A stretch of DNA of 64,000 nt from Desulfuromonadales bacterium (GCA_013349405.1 DUZS01000003.1:62001-126000), one strand, 5' to 3'; positions 27,741 through 35,354 are shown, counted from the first letter of the stretch. Made by a program: numbers and translations. The notes: generated by a model from the sequence alone, not told the origin.

Positions 27741-28023
27741 GACAGGTACACCCCCCTGATCGCTGTTGTCTCAATTCATTGATGATGGTTTGCAGCTTGG
27801 CTGATAGCGACAATTCAAGTTGGCACAACTGCATTACGACGGCGTTTTCAAGCTCCCCAGATAGTTCCGCCTCGATGTCTCCTACTGCGTTACTGATCGT
27901 TGACAAGTAGTGAAGCAGCATTTCTTCATAATCGTTTTCAGCCTCAAACGGAATGTTGTCATAGTCAGGGATCATTTTCCCAAATTCGCGCTTTGCTTCG
28001 CTAGGCACACGGTTTGCTTTCAT
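27733..28023 (-). CDS. Small acidic helical protein of the element
   Basis: 96 aa; the middle (ENDYEEMLLHYLSTISNAVGDIEAELSGELENAVVMQL) is acidic and helical, and the end carries a CTCHG motif. No family is recognised. It overlaps its neighbours on both sides (ATGA-type with the upstream gene), which indicates a compact operon. AGGAGGATC precedes the start. Confidence 0.5.
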   Translation of the reverse strand: MKANRVPSEAKREFGKMIPDYDNIPFEAENDYEEMLLHYLSTISNAVGDIEAELSGELENAVVMQLCQLELSLSAKLQTIINELRQQRSGGCTCHG

Positions 28024-28205
28024 TGGTGATCCTCCTGCAGGTCGGTAATCTGTGAGCGGAGCGATGCCGCCTGTTGTGTCAATACAGCCAGCAGTTTTTC
28101 TGTAACCTGCAATGCTCCGTTAAGCTGCGCCAGTTTTAAAACGGTTTCTTTTGTCATGGTAATGATCTCCTGTAGTTCCGCTATTGGAGCGGGTTTATGT
28201 GCCAT
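28020..28205 (-). CDS. Small coiled-coil protein of the element
   Basis: 61 aa, almost entirely helical with heptad-like Leu spacing (LKLAQLNGALQVTEKLLAVLTQQAASLRSQI). It is the first gene of the three-gene small operon that lies just downstream of iteron cluster A. Function unknown. Confidence 0.45.
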   Translation of the reverse strand: MAHKPAPIAELQEIITMTKETVLKLAQLNGALQVTEKLLAVLTQQAASLRSQITDLQEDHQ

Positions 28206-28251
28206 TTATGGCGGTTTATGTCGTGTATTTTGTTGGATGTCTGTACTTTGT

Positions 28252-28361
28252 GGTGTTCCCTGTGTTCCGGTGTTCCGTGCTATATAACCAACTGAATTAA
28301 AAAACAAATTACGGAACACCACAAAAAAGCAGACGGAACACCTACAAGCGCAGGTGTTCCC
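28252..28361. repeat. Iteron cluster A (GGTGTTCCG repeats)
   Basis: Six copies of the 9-mer GGTGTTCC(G/C), allowing one mismatch, in 110 bp: at 28252, 28261 (TGTGTTCCG) and 28269 in + orientation, 28312 and 28334 inverted, and 28353 in + orientation. The central 28278-28311 gap is AT-rich. The cluster lies between the helicase gene and the small operon. Form and spacing resemble the type I iterons bound by the P4 alpha protein. Confidence 0.85.
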
Positions 28362-28369
28362 GCAATTAC

Positions 28370-29776
28370 TCAAAACGGTATGCTGTCAGGTAGTCCGCCA
28401 TTATCGACACCAGGAAAGAAATGATAGCAGCGGATTTTACCCATGCCAGGCAACATTTTGCTAATGCTGTTTTTGCCGTTGCCGTCTCCTCTGATGATGC
28501 CATGTGCTGCGAGTTGTTTCGCTGCCCAGCGATAGTCGAAGTTAGCGCAGATGTCCTTGAAGCGCGTAGATAAGACAAAATATTCCGTAGTTTTTTCACC
28601 GGATGGCACACTGTCAACAGTGCGCCTGAATCCATAGCGGTCATTAACGGGGTGGTTATTCTTTCGTTCGTCACCATCCAGAGCGACAAAGCAGCTTTCC
28701 CCATTCCGATCAAAGAACGCCTCAATCTGATCTAGTAGCTTCGTGATTTCAGCTTGACCGATACCGCCGCGCCGATCCAGCCAGGCATTGAAGCAAGTCA
28801 ATGCTCCCCAGGCTGCGTCACCTTCAGGCCAGCCGGTGACGCCATAATGACTCGCCAGTTCGCCACCGGCGGCAACAATGGCAAAACGTGAAGCAACACG
28901 GAACACTTGACCATCTGCGCCAGGTGGTACGGCACCATGCAGAAAGTTTTTAATGTAGCTGTTCAGGCGTTCATGCAGGTCGGTTTCATTGGTGTTCAAG
29001 TCGTTGACCAGGTGCGTCATATACTCCCGAAAAGCGGTGCCGTGCTGTTTCTGTGTCGCTTTGCGGAAATGTTCTGACAGAGCCGCGCCGCCTGGGTGGT
29101 CGTGCAGCGTTTCATAGACACCATTACCAGTGCCAGCATTGGCGGGAATATTGGCAAGGCGCAGGGATTGACCGGCAAAGGTTTTGCGGTTGCCGGTTTT
29201 CATCATGGTTTCAAGGTCAGTTTCTCCGGTGGTAACAAACAGGATGCGCCAGGTGTTTCGCGCTTTGGCGTTGCCGTGTTGATCCGCTCGGCCTCTCCCT
29301 TTGCCTCCAGCCAGTTTATAAATTATGCTGCCGATCTGTTCTGGTGGCGCTTCTCCCAGTTCATCCAGAAACATAACTGCATCATTGGAATTAGCCGCCT
29401 CGCCTTCAAACGAGTTGGCGGTAGCGTTCATCGGCTTGATTGTGTTATCTGGGTTGCCGATAACAGACGCGCCGACGTATTCCAGTGACGTTTTCCCTTC
29501 ACTCGATTGACCGTCAATGTGGAAGCCGCCACCTTCTTTATTCAGGATGCCCAGCAGCGGGGCGGCAAAGGGGATGCTTGTAATATGCAGCAGACGGCTG
29601 TTGTTGATGCAGTAGGTGGCAACATCTCGCCGCCATTCTGCCAGGGTGCCGGATGTCTCGTAGCCGGTGGCGTCTGCTCCCTGCTTCAATATGACTTTTT
29701 CTGTCATGGTGCCGATAGTGGCGTCAGGTAATACATAGGCGTACATGGTTATTTTCCCCCTTTCAATTGAACCCAT
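28370..29776 (-). CDS. DUF927-type helicase, C-terminal part
   Basis: 468 aa as an independent frame, with the helicase-like ATPase motifs GFHIDGQSSEGKTSLEYVGASVIG (Walker A) and AVMFLDELGEA (Walker B). It begins MGSIERGKITMYAYVLPD; YVLPDATIG is the usual continuation of the domain that ends the preceding frame (ERTGW). The two frames overlap by 28 bases and are related by a -1 shift at a GGGAAAA heptamer. It is expected to be the replicative helicase of the element, either alone or as a fusion. Confidence 0.85.
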   Translation of the reverse strand: MGSIERGKITMYAYVLPDATIGTMTEKVILKQGADATGYETSGTLAEWRRDVATYCINNSRLLHITSIPFAAPLLGILNKEGGGFHIDGQSSEGKTSLEYVGASVIGNPDNTIKPMNATANSFEGEAANSNDAVMFLDELGEAPPEQIGSIIYKLAGGKGRGRADQHGNAKARNTWRILFVTTGETDLETMMKTGNRKTFAGQSLRLANIPANAGTGNGVYETLHDHPGGAALSEHFRKATQKQHGTAFREYMTHLVNDLNTNETDLHERLNSYIKNFLHGAVPPGADGQVFRVASRFAIVAAGGELASHYGVTGWPEGDAAWGALTCFNAWLDRRGGIGQAEITKLLDQIEAFFDRNGESCFVALDGDERKNNHPVNDRYGFRRTVDSVPSGEKTTEYFVLSTRFKDICANFDYRWAAKQLAAHGIIRGDGNGKNSISKMLPGMGKIRCYHFFPGVDNGGLPDSIPF

Positions 29777-30243
29777 CCGGTTCGTTCTGCCAGGGTGATG
29801 CGTGGCAGGTTTTTGCTGTTTTTCATAATGCTGTTGACGAAGTCGGCAAAGGCTTGCTTGGTGCGGATGCCAGCGCCGAAAGAGCCGCCGCGCTTGGCGT
29901 ACTCGATCCGCGCCACCTCGCCGCCGCCGATGTGCAGGGATTCCAGAGACAACAAAAATTGCACAAGCTGCCCGTCTGGGTTTTTCATCTCGAATAAAAT
30001 GGAATAGTCCGCGCCCTTGATGTTTCGCGCCAGGCCGACGGGTGACAGGTAGGTGCAGAAAAATATTTCTTCTTTCGGTTTGCCTTCACGGTCAACGGTG
30101 GTCATATAAACGCCGTCGGGTTTAATGATAAACTGCCCGAAGGGTAAGCCCTTTGCTGCGTCAATCGCCGTGTTGATCTTCTTGGCAACGGCGAGCTTGC
30201 CGCCGCGCTTGGCTTGGTCGTTAAAATCCGAATCCGCTCCCAT
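29749..30243 (-). CDS. DUF927-type protein, N-terminal part
   Basis: 164 aa with the beta-rich N-terminal domain of DUF927 proteins (GVYMTTVDREGKPKEEIFFCTYLSPVGLARN) and a tail that reaches ITLAERTGW, where full-length relatives continue into YVLPDG and the helicase. Here the frame stops 8 residues later at TAA. The start codon overlaps the stop of the primase gene by one base (TAATG). Confidence 0.78.
   Translation of the reverse strand: MGADSDFNDQAKRGGKLAVAKKINTAIDAAKGLPFGQFIIKPDGVYMTTVDREGKPKEEIFFCTYLSPVGLARNIKGADYSILFEMKNPDGQLVQFLLSLESLHIGGGEVARIEYAKRGGSFGAGIRTKQAFADFVNSIMKNSKNLPRITLAERTGWVQLKGGK
29752..29758 (-). promoter_or_regulatory. Candidate -1 slippery heptamer G-GGA-AAA
   Basis: On the - strand the zero frame reads GGG-GGA-AAA-TAA. 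The heptamer G GGA AAA fits the X-XXY-YYZ form and ends directly before the stop. A -1 slip gives GGG AAA ATA ACC ATG TAC and continues into the helicase frame. A downstream stimulatory hairpin is not obvious by eye. Confidence 0.55.
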
Positions 30244-31064
30244 TACGCCACCTCCGAAAAGTCAGGAATGACAACAGAGCCGCCGACGGCTGCGGCTGCG
30301 GCTTCAGCAGAGCGGATGCCGACGGGGTCGCAGTCGGCGGCAATGATGATGGTGATGCCGGGGAATTTGTCACGGATTGCCAGGGCAACGGGTTTCAGGT
30401 TGCCAGCATTGAAAGCGCAGGCGGTCGGTTGGCCGGTGATCTCGAAGATAGTGGCGGCTGTTGCGTAACCTTCGGCAATCAGGATGCTGTCAACAGGTTT
30501 ACCGCCGATGGCGTGATAGCAACCGGTAATCTCGCCGCCATAGAGAAACTTTTTCGAGCCGTCTTTTTCGAGATATTGTAGGGATGTCAGCACACCGGCG
30601 GCGTTGCGTATTGGAATAAGCAGTGTTCCGCAATTCTGCCGTATGCCATGCACAGCAACACCTTTTTTAATTAGGTATGGGTGGTGAGGGTCAGCAGGTT
30701 GTGAAACATTAAAATGAACGTCTGCCCGTTTCCGTGCTGTTGCGTGGCGCTGTTGGCGTTCGGCCTGCTCCTTCTCCCGCGCCTCGTTCATGCGTCGGGC
30801 GTATTCGATCCGCTCGGCCTGGGTGAACTCTTGACGGCTGCGGCTATTCCAATTGCGTTTGATGTTCAGCCGCCAGTGGCCGACGGTGCCGCCGAATGAA
30901 TCACCATTGTCGCAGGCTTTATACCAGGCGTTTTTCTCTCCAGGCTTGTCAGTCAGTGGGCAGTGGTAGCGGTGAACGCCACCATCAAAGATGATACTTG
31001 ACGGCGGGGTAGTGCCGATCTCGGCGCAGGCGGTGCGGATGGCTTCGGATGGGTCGTTATCCAT
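30243..31064 (-). CDS. TOPRIM-domain primase-like protein
   Basis: 273 aa. It has a possible zinc/CHC2-like start (HRYHCPLTDKPGEKNAWYKACD), and a TOPRIM domain with the catalytic Glu in ILIAEGYATAATI and the Asp pair in IIAADCD. This organisation is that of P4-alpha/phage primases. The start at 31064 has GGGAGGG upstream and overlaps alpA by 8 bases. With the downstream DUF927 helicase it supplies primase plus helicase as separate polypeptides. Confidence 0.85.
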   Translation of the reverse strand: MDNDPSEAIRTACAEIGTTPPSSIIFDGGVHRYHCPLTDKPGEKNAWYKACDNGDSFGGTVGHWRLNIKRNWNSRSRQEFTQAERIEYARRMNEAREKEQAERQQRHATARKRADVHFNVSQPADPHHPYLIKKGVAVHGIRQNCGTLLIPIRNAAGVLTSLQYLEKDGSKKFLYGGEITGCYHAIGGKPVDSILIAEGYATAATIFEITGQPTACAFNAGNLKPVALAIRDKFPGITIIIAADCDPVGIRSAEAAAAAVGGSVVIPDFSEVA

Positions 31065-31284
31065 TGGTAAGCCCTCCCGTTGCCAGAGCGACAATATCGG
31101 CATACTTCCAGGCGGTGCATCTTCCCAGGTGAATCGGTGCGGGTGCTTTGCCCTGTTTTACCCAGAGCCACCATGTACTTTTCTTGACGGGCAGGATTTG
31201 CAGGATTTCGGGCAGGCGTACAAGGCGGTTCGGGTCAGGGGGTGGTGCTGTTGGATGTAACGGGGTGTTGATGGTCTTTTTCAT
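31057..31284 (-). CDS. alpA: AlpA-family transcriptional regulator
   Basis: 75 aa MerR-like small HTH: RLVRLPEILQILPVKKSTWWLWVKQGKAPAPIHLGR followed by WKYADIVAL. AlpA proteins activate excision genes or act as excisionases in P4-like elements. AGGAG lies in front of the ATG. It is first of an operon alpA-primase-DUF927. Confidence 0.88.
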   Translation of the reverse strand: MKKTINTPLHPTAPPPDPNRLVRLPEILQILPVKKSTWWLWVKQGKAPAPIHLGRCTAWKYADIVALATGGLTNG

Positions 31285-31351
31285 ATCTTATGCTCCTTGG
31301 ATGGTTTGCTGTGGCCACCGTTGGAGCAATAAAGACACAAGAAATATTTAT

Positions 31352-31386
31352 AAAAAAGGCCGGTTTCTGTGAAGAAACCAGCCGGT
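31352..31386 (-). terminator. Rho-independent terminator after the 167-aa gene
   Basis: On the - strand a stem GGCTGGTTTC/GAAACCGGCC with a TTCACA loop is followed by TTTTTT. It ends the transcript of the upstream unknown gene and insulates the alpA operon. Confidence 0.82.
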
Positions 31387-31428
31387 TAAGATTCTATCTA
31401 TCTGTTATAAAAGCAGAAAAAACAGGGA

Positions 31429-31932
31429 TTATTTTTTGCTTGCAGGGCGTGGGCCTCGCTTAAATGGATTGCAGACACTCTTTATCCGTTCTCGTTGCTT
31501 TTCGCCGACGTTGTGTTTATCCAAGTAAGCGTCTACCTTTGCCCCGTAATTGGTTTTTCCTGACGCTTTGGACGCCGCATACTCCCAGGCTTTCAAGGCA
31601 AGTGACAACTCTTCAGAATAAAAAGTGTGTTCAGGATTAAGGCATGGATGCTGCTGTGGTGATGTGACTTTCTGCTTTGTAGAATAAGTTTTTTCATATA
31701 GCGCAATATCTTGCGGCGAGAGTTGAAGATAATTGGGGTTTCCAATTGTACGCCGCCATACTTCTTCCCAAATTTCCTCACGTCCTGTTTCAATGAAAAA
31801 ACGCTTGATCTCCCGTAGAGCGTCGCGGCGAGAATACTGGTATTTGTTTGCAAAATCATCAACATTGTACCAGTCGGTAAAATCAAGGTTCTGCAAGGCT
31901 TTGTGGCGTTCTAACTCTTCTTCGTCGGTCAT
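31429..31932 (-). CDS. Unknown element protein
   Basis: 167 aa. The N-terminal half has an HTH-like region (VDDFANKYQYSRRDALREIKRFFIETG). The C-terminal half (YSEELSLALKAWEYA ... AYLDKHNVGEKQRERIKSVCNPFKRGPRP) follows a pattern I have seen in small hypothetical proteins of phage-like islands, though I cannot name the family. It is monocistronic between iteron cluster B and alpA, a location where satellites often carry accessory or defence genes; no such role can be shown here. Confidence 0.6.
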   Translation of the reverse strand: MTDEEELERHKALQNLDFTDWYNVDDFANKYQYSRRDALREIKRFFIETGREEIWEEVWRRTIGNPNYLQLSPQDIALYEKTYSTKQKVTSPQQHPCLNPEHTFYSEELSLALKAWEYAASKASGKTNYGAKVDAYLDKHNVGEKQRERIKSVCNPFKRGPRPASKK

Positions 31933-32034
31933 GATCCGCTCCCTTCGTTGGCGGTGATCCCTTCAATAAGAAACTCCCAGGGCAGGTCAGGAAGGGTTCT
32001 GACTTTTCTCGCCGTCGCGATAGCCCTGAAAAGG

Positions 32035-32144
32035 TGGAACACCTCATTTTAAGGGTGTTCCGTCTGCGTTTTGGGGGTGTTCCGTAATTGCCGTTTTAAT
32101 TCGGCAGGTTACAAGGTGCAGAACACCGGAACACATGGAACACC
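32035..32144. repeat. Iteron cluster B (GGTGTTCCG repeats)
   Basis: Second group of the same 9-mer: 32035 inverted, 32054 and 32076 in + orientation, then 32119, 32127 and 32136 inverted, two of these with single mismatches. The span is 110 bp, the same as cluster A. It lies between the integrase 3' end and the start of the 167-aa gene. Confidence 0.83.
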
Positions 32145-32168
32145 TCAAAAACATAATACTTGTACTTT

Positions 32169-33410
32169 TTATGCAGCTTTTGCCATAAACGGCAACACCT
32201 TTGCGCCCTTCTTCAGGCCTTCCAGGTATTCAGACCAGACCTGCATCATCTGTCGGCGCTTGGCGATAAACTGCGTCCGGTTGTAGGCATTACCCAGCCG
32301 ATCCGGTACGGCGTGGGCAAGCTGCGCCTCTATTGCGTCCGGTGGAAAGTTCAAGACTTCATGCAGCAGCGTCCGCGCCATTGCCCTGAATCCGTGGGCA
32401 CATATCTCATCTTTATCAAAACCCAGACGGCGCAGTGATGCGTTTATGGTGTTTTCACTCATGCAGGTAAGCGGTGAACGATGGCAGGGAAAAACATACT
32501 TTCCGGTTCCGGTCAGGCGGTGCAGGTCGGTCAGGATGTCAACGGCCTGGGTGGACAGTGGCACAAGATGCGGTTTCTTCATCTTCATTTTGACGGCTGG
32601 AATATTCCATTCAGCGGCGTCAAGGTCAAGCTCGTTCCATTCCATACTGCGCAGTTCACCAGGGCGGACAAACAATAACGGCGTGAGCTTCAAAGCGCAC
32701 TTGGTGACATACGATCCAGAAAAACCGTCAATGGCCTTGACCAGCTCCGCCACCTTCTTCGGTTCGGTCGGTGCCGCCATGTGTTTGTTGATGACTCTTG
32801 GTACGATGCCTTTCAGGTCAGCAGCCGGATTATGCTTAATCAGGCCTTGGTTCAGGGCGTGAAGGAATACACCGGAAAAGGCAACTTTCAGACGGATAGC
32901 GGTTTCAACGGTACGGGCGGCAATACGGCGTAATTCGTTGACCAGCTCCGCTCGCTCTATTTCAACAATCGGCCTGTTACCGATAGTGGGGAATACATCC
33001 ACTTCAAGACGGTGCAACAGCCGGTCGGCATGGTTTGCAGACCATACCTGCTTTTTTTCTTCGTGCCATTCCCGCGCCACCTTCTCGAAGGTGTTGGCGT
33101 CAATTGCTTTCTGGACTTGTTCTTGTTCCTTCAACGCCTTAACTACTGCGCCAGGGTCAACACCTTTAGCCAGCAGTTGACGGGCGTTGTCGCGGTCAGT
33201 TCGTGCGTCTGCAAGAGATTTGTCAGGGTAGGACTTGAGGAAAAGTGTCTTTTCTTTGCCGTCAAAACGGTAATTGAAGCGCCAGAGCTTGCCGCCTGAT
33301 GGAGTAACCAGCAGATAGAGTCCGCCACCGTCTGAATGTTTTTTGTTTACTTCAGTCGGTTTGACCGTCTCAACTCCACGTGCTGTAAGTTTATTTATCG
33401 GCTTTGCCAT
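32169..33410 (-). CDS. int: Tyrosine integrase of the element (P4 type)
   Basis: 413 aa. An N-terminal arm-binding domain (DUF4102: LTARGVETVKPTEVNKKHSDGGGLYLLVTPSGGKLWRFNY) is followed by a core-binding domain and a catalytic domain with Arg in VRPGELRSMEW, HGFR in ICAHGFRAMARTLLHE and the nucleophile Tyr in GNAYNRTQF. It lies next to the tRNA-Leu gene that forms the right att site, as expected for site-specific integration. Confidence 0.95.
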   Translation of the reverse strand: MAKPINKLTARGVETVKPTEVNKKHSDGGGLYLLVTPSGGKLWRFNYRFDGKEKTLFLKSYPDKSLADARTDRDNARQLLAKGVDPGAVVKALKEQEQVQKAIDANTFEKVAREWHEEKKQVWSANHADRLLHRLEVDVFPTIGNRPIVEIERAELVNELRRIAARTVETAIRLKVAFSGVFLHALNQGLIKHNPAADLKGIVPRVINKHMAAPTEPKKVAELVKAIDGFSGSYVTKCALKLTPLLFVRPGELRSMEWNELDLDAAEWNIPAVKMKMKKPHLVPLSTQAVDILTDLHRLTGTGKYVFPCHRSPLTCMSENTINASLRRLGFDKDEICAHGFRAMARTLLHEVLNFPPDAIEAQLAHAVPDRLGNAYNRTQFIAKRRQMMQVWSEYLEGLKKGAKVLPFMAKAA

Positions 33411-33423
33411 ACGTCACCCCCTG

Positions 33424-33873
33424 TTATTCAGTCAGTCTACAGAGTTGGTTCTTGATAAAAATAGCCTCATCGTTAGTAAGTCTGATGGCGTTTTTGCCTT
33501 TCCAGATTTCAATAACACCATCAATGTCAACACGGACGGCCGCCAGGCGTTGCGCTGCCTGGGATTCTCTGCGCTCTAACTTTTCAACAGTAGCCAGTTG
33601 TCTGTGAAGTTCTAAAGGATCAATAGCGTTAGCCAGCAGTTGCCGCGCCTCTTTATGGATTGTTCGTGCTTCTTCAAGTGATCTATCGGGGTAGCATTTC
33701 AGGCAAAGTGTTTTCCGTTTACCATCAAAACGGTAATTCATACGCCAGAGCTTGCCGCCTGATGGAGTAACCAGCAGATACAATCCGCCACCGTCTGAAA
33801 GTTTGTATTCTCTTGCTCTTGGTTTGGCGTTCTCAATATCCAGGGGTGTGAGTGGTTCAACCAGCTTCGGCAT
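33424..33873 (-). CDS. Stand-alone integrase arm-binding-domain protein
   Basis: 149 aa. Residues 1-90 parallel the arm domain of the neighbouring integrase (YKLSDGGGLYLLVTPSGGKLWRMNYRFDGK), with near-identical DNA at 33283-33316 and 33746-33779. Instead of the core and catalytic domains it ends in a different tail (VDIDGVIEIWKGKNAIRLTNDEAIFIKNQLCRL). It has a normal start and stop and is 13 bases upstream of int. It could compete for arm sites and act as directionality factor, or be an evolving relic. Confidence 0.75.
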   Translation of the reverse strand: MPKLVEPLTPLDIENAKPRAREYKLSDGGGLYLLVTPSGGKLWRMNYRFDGKRKTLCLKCYPDRSLEEARTIHKEARQLLANAIDPLELHRQLATVEKLERRESQAAQRLAAVRVDIDGVIEIWKGKNAIRLTNDEAIFIKNQLCRLTE

Positions 33874-33992
33874 TGACTTTCTCCTAGTTGCGGGTTCCTG
33901 TTTTTGCGAATTTCTTATGATACCGCAAATGCACCCGCAATAAAACCGGATTCAAGCATAACAGGGTAGACCGTCACGGACAAGACAAAAGA

Positions 33993-34020
33993 AAAAGCCC
34001 TTGAAAAATCAAGGGCTTTA
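33993..34020 (-). terminator. Terminator downstream of tRNA-Leu, supplied by the element
   Basis: Read on the - strand: AAAGCCCTTGA/TCAAGGGCTTT stem around TTTT, with T-run after it. It lies inside the element 30 bases after the CCA end, so the element provides a new tRNA terminator in place of the one displaced to 26981-27015. Confidence 0.85.
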
Positions 34021-34048
34021 GCTCTCTGCGGACTTCTTTAGATTTACT

Positions 34049-34074
34049 GATGGTGCCCGGGACTAGACTCGAAC
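34049..34074 (-). repeat. Right attachment site inside tRNA-Leu
   Basis: The 26-bp repeat identical to 27026-27051; 24 bp are the 3' end of the tRNA including CCA. Integration leaves the tRNA intact. Confidence 0.95.
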
Positions 34075-34137
34075 TAGCACACCCTTGCGAGCACAAGAAC
34101 CTGAATCTTGCGTGTCTACCAATTCCACCACCCGGGC
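34051..34137 (-). tRNA. tRNA-Leu, anticodon CAG
   Basis: 87 nt on the - strand, from GCCCGGGTGG to the encoded CCA. The acceptor stem GCCCGGG/CCCGGGC, a class II variable arm (TGCTCGCAAGGGTGTG region), T-loop GTTCGAGTC and anticodon stem CAAGA/TCTTG with loop TTCAGGT are all visible. The anticodon CAG reads CUG leucine codons. It hosts the integrated element. Confidence 0.95.
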
Positions 34138-34217
34138 AAGTGAGCAGTCTTCTTATCATCTCCTCTTTGATATTGCAAGTACAAAAAAGCAAATACCTGC
34201 GAAAAGTCGCTAAAAAC

Positions 34218-34247
34218 TTGACAAAATGGCGCTCAAAGTGATATCAG
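34218..34247 (+). promoter_or_regulatory. Candidate promoter for ndk
   Basis: TTGACA at 34218-34223 and TATCAG at 34242-34247 with an 18-base spacer, 40 bases before the ndk start. The -10 is imperfect. Confidence 0.45.
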
Positions 34248-34286
34248 GGACGACACTATTTTCAGATATCTTTTGGAGGCAACATC

Positions 34287-34700
34287 ATGGAACGTACGTT
34301 CGCAATTATCAAGCCGGATGCAGTTGAGCGCAAACTGGCTGGTCAAATCCTGGCCAGAATCGAAGAAAAAGGCTTCACTATCGCTGGAATGAAAAAAATA
34401 CAGCTGACCAGGAAGCAGGCTGAAGGCTTCTATTATGTGCACAGCGCACGTCCTTTCTTCAACGACCTGTGTGCTTTCATGTCCCGCAGTCCGGTGATCG
34501 TACTCTGCCTGGAAAAAGAGAATGCCATTGCTGACTGGCGCGCCCTTATGGGAGCAACCAATCCAGCCAATGCAGAGCCGGGAACTATTCGTAAGGATTT
34601 TGCCGTCAATATCGAGGAAAATTCATCCCACGGTTCCGACGCTCCCGAAACGGCCGCATTTGAAATTCCGTATTTTTTCAGCGCACTGGAGCTGGTATAG
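34287..34700 (+). CDS. ndk: Nucleoside diphosphate kinase
   Basis: 137 aa. [38 protein letters not shown] and the phosphohistidine motif [12 protein letters not shown] are all present. It equilibrates NTP pools using ATP. TTGGAGG precedes the ATG. It is followed by its own terminator. Confidence 0.96.
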   Translation: MERTFAIIKPDAVERKLAGQILARIEEKGFTIAGMKKIQLTRKQAEGFYYVHSARPFFNDLCAFMSRSPVIVLCLEKENAIADWRALMGATNPANAEPGTIRKDFAVNIEENSSHGSDAPETAAFEIPYFFSALELV

Positions 34701-34727
34701 CTCATTCTTCTCCGTTAATGAATCACC

Positions 34728-34757
34728 AAAGGCCCTGTTTATGCGGGGCCTTTTTTT
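34728..34757 (+). terminator. Rho-independent terminator after ndk
   Basis: Stem AAAGGCCC/GGGCCTTT followed by a T-run (34751-34757). Confidence 0.85.
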
Positions 34758-34862
34758 GTGCGCCCGGCAGGGCGTGTGCTGAGCAAACAAACAGTCAACT
34801 CGGAAAAGGTTTGTTGAAATGGCCGGGGTTGGCGGAACGTCACAGGAATTGGAAACGGAGGT

Positions 34863-35354
34863 CTATACAGCTTTTTCCAGTTTTTCTTCGAGGAGTGGAA
34901 TAATAACGACCTTAATTTTACCCTTGCCCCAGAGACCGATTTTTTTGGCGGCGGCACGGGAAAGATCGATAAAGTGGAAGGATTTTGAAGCGCAACGGTC
35001 GGTAATAGTAACGTGGACTTCCTTTTTGTTGGCTGGATTAACTACTCGTACGACCGTTCCAAGCGGCAGACTTTCGTGAGCTGCGGTCATTTTATCCGGA
35101 TTATATCGGTGTCCCGATGTTGTGCGACGGCCCTCAAAACGACTGGCATAATGGGAGGCAAAGCCCTCAACTGATTCGTACGGACTGCTCTTAAGGAGTA
35201 ACTCTTCCAGCAAGAGTGTCGCAGGTCGAGAGCCCTCCTGTTGTGGCGCAGTAACTGTACTCGTTCCGGGGTCTGCGCAGGCAACAGGTACCGTCTGGCT
35301 CAGGACCACGACAACGGTTACAGCAGTTATCATACTGGAAAACAAATGATTCAT
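34863..35354 (-). CDS. rlpA: RlpA-like double-psi beta-barrel protein
   Basis: 163 aa with a signal peptide (SSMITAVTVVVVLSQTVPVACA). The RlpA domain is visible: GFASHYASRFEGRRTTSGHRYNPDKMTAAHESLPLGTVVRVVN and VTITDRC..SFHFIDLSRAAAKKIG. RlpA proteins are septal lytic transglycosylases or their relatives. There is no SPOR domain, so septal localisation is not assured. The start at 35354 is preferred to 35390 because it begins the signal peptide. Confidence 0.85.
   Translation of the reverse strand: MNHLFSSMITAVTVVVVLSQTVPVACADPGTSTVTAPQQEGSRPATLLLEELLLKSSPYESVEGFASHYASRFEGRRTTSGHRYNPDKMTAAHESLPLGTVVRVVNPANKKEVHVTITDRCASKSFHFIDLSRAAAKKIGLWGKGKIKVVIIPLLEEKLEKAV

Larger units (their letters stand above)
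27026..34074. mobile_element. Integrated satellite-like element at tRNA-Leu(CAG)
   Basis: About 7.05 kb between 26-bp direct repeats, with the integrase next to the intact tRNA gene. All recognised genes are on the - strand: arm-domain protein, integrase, an unknown protein, AlpA, TOPRIM primase, split DUF927 helicase and three small proteins. No capsid, tail, lysis or conjugation genes are present. The AlpA + primase/helicase + P4-type integrase set and two iteron clusters point to a replicating phage-satellite or P4-like element, not a degraded prophage. Confidence 0.88.

Noticed and set aside
27026-34074. Element as a degraded prophage
   Set aside because: Its core genes are intact and compact, and the gene set is that of a satellite; no phage structural remnants are visible.
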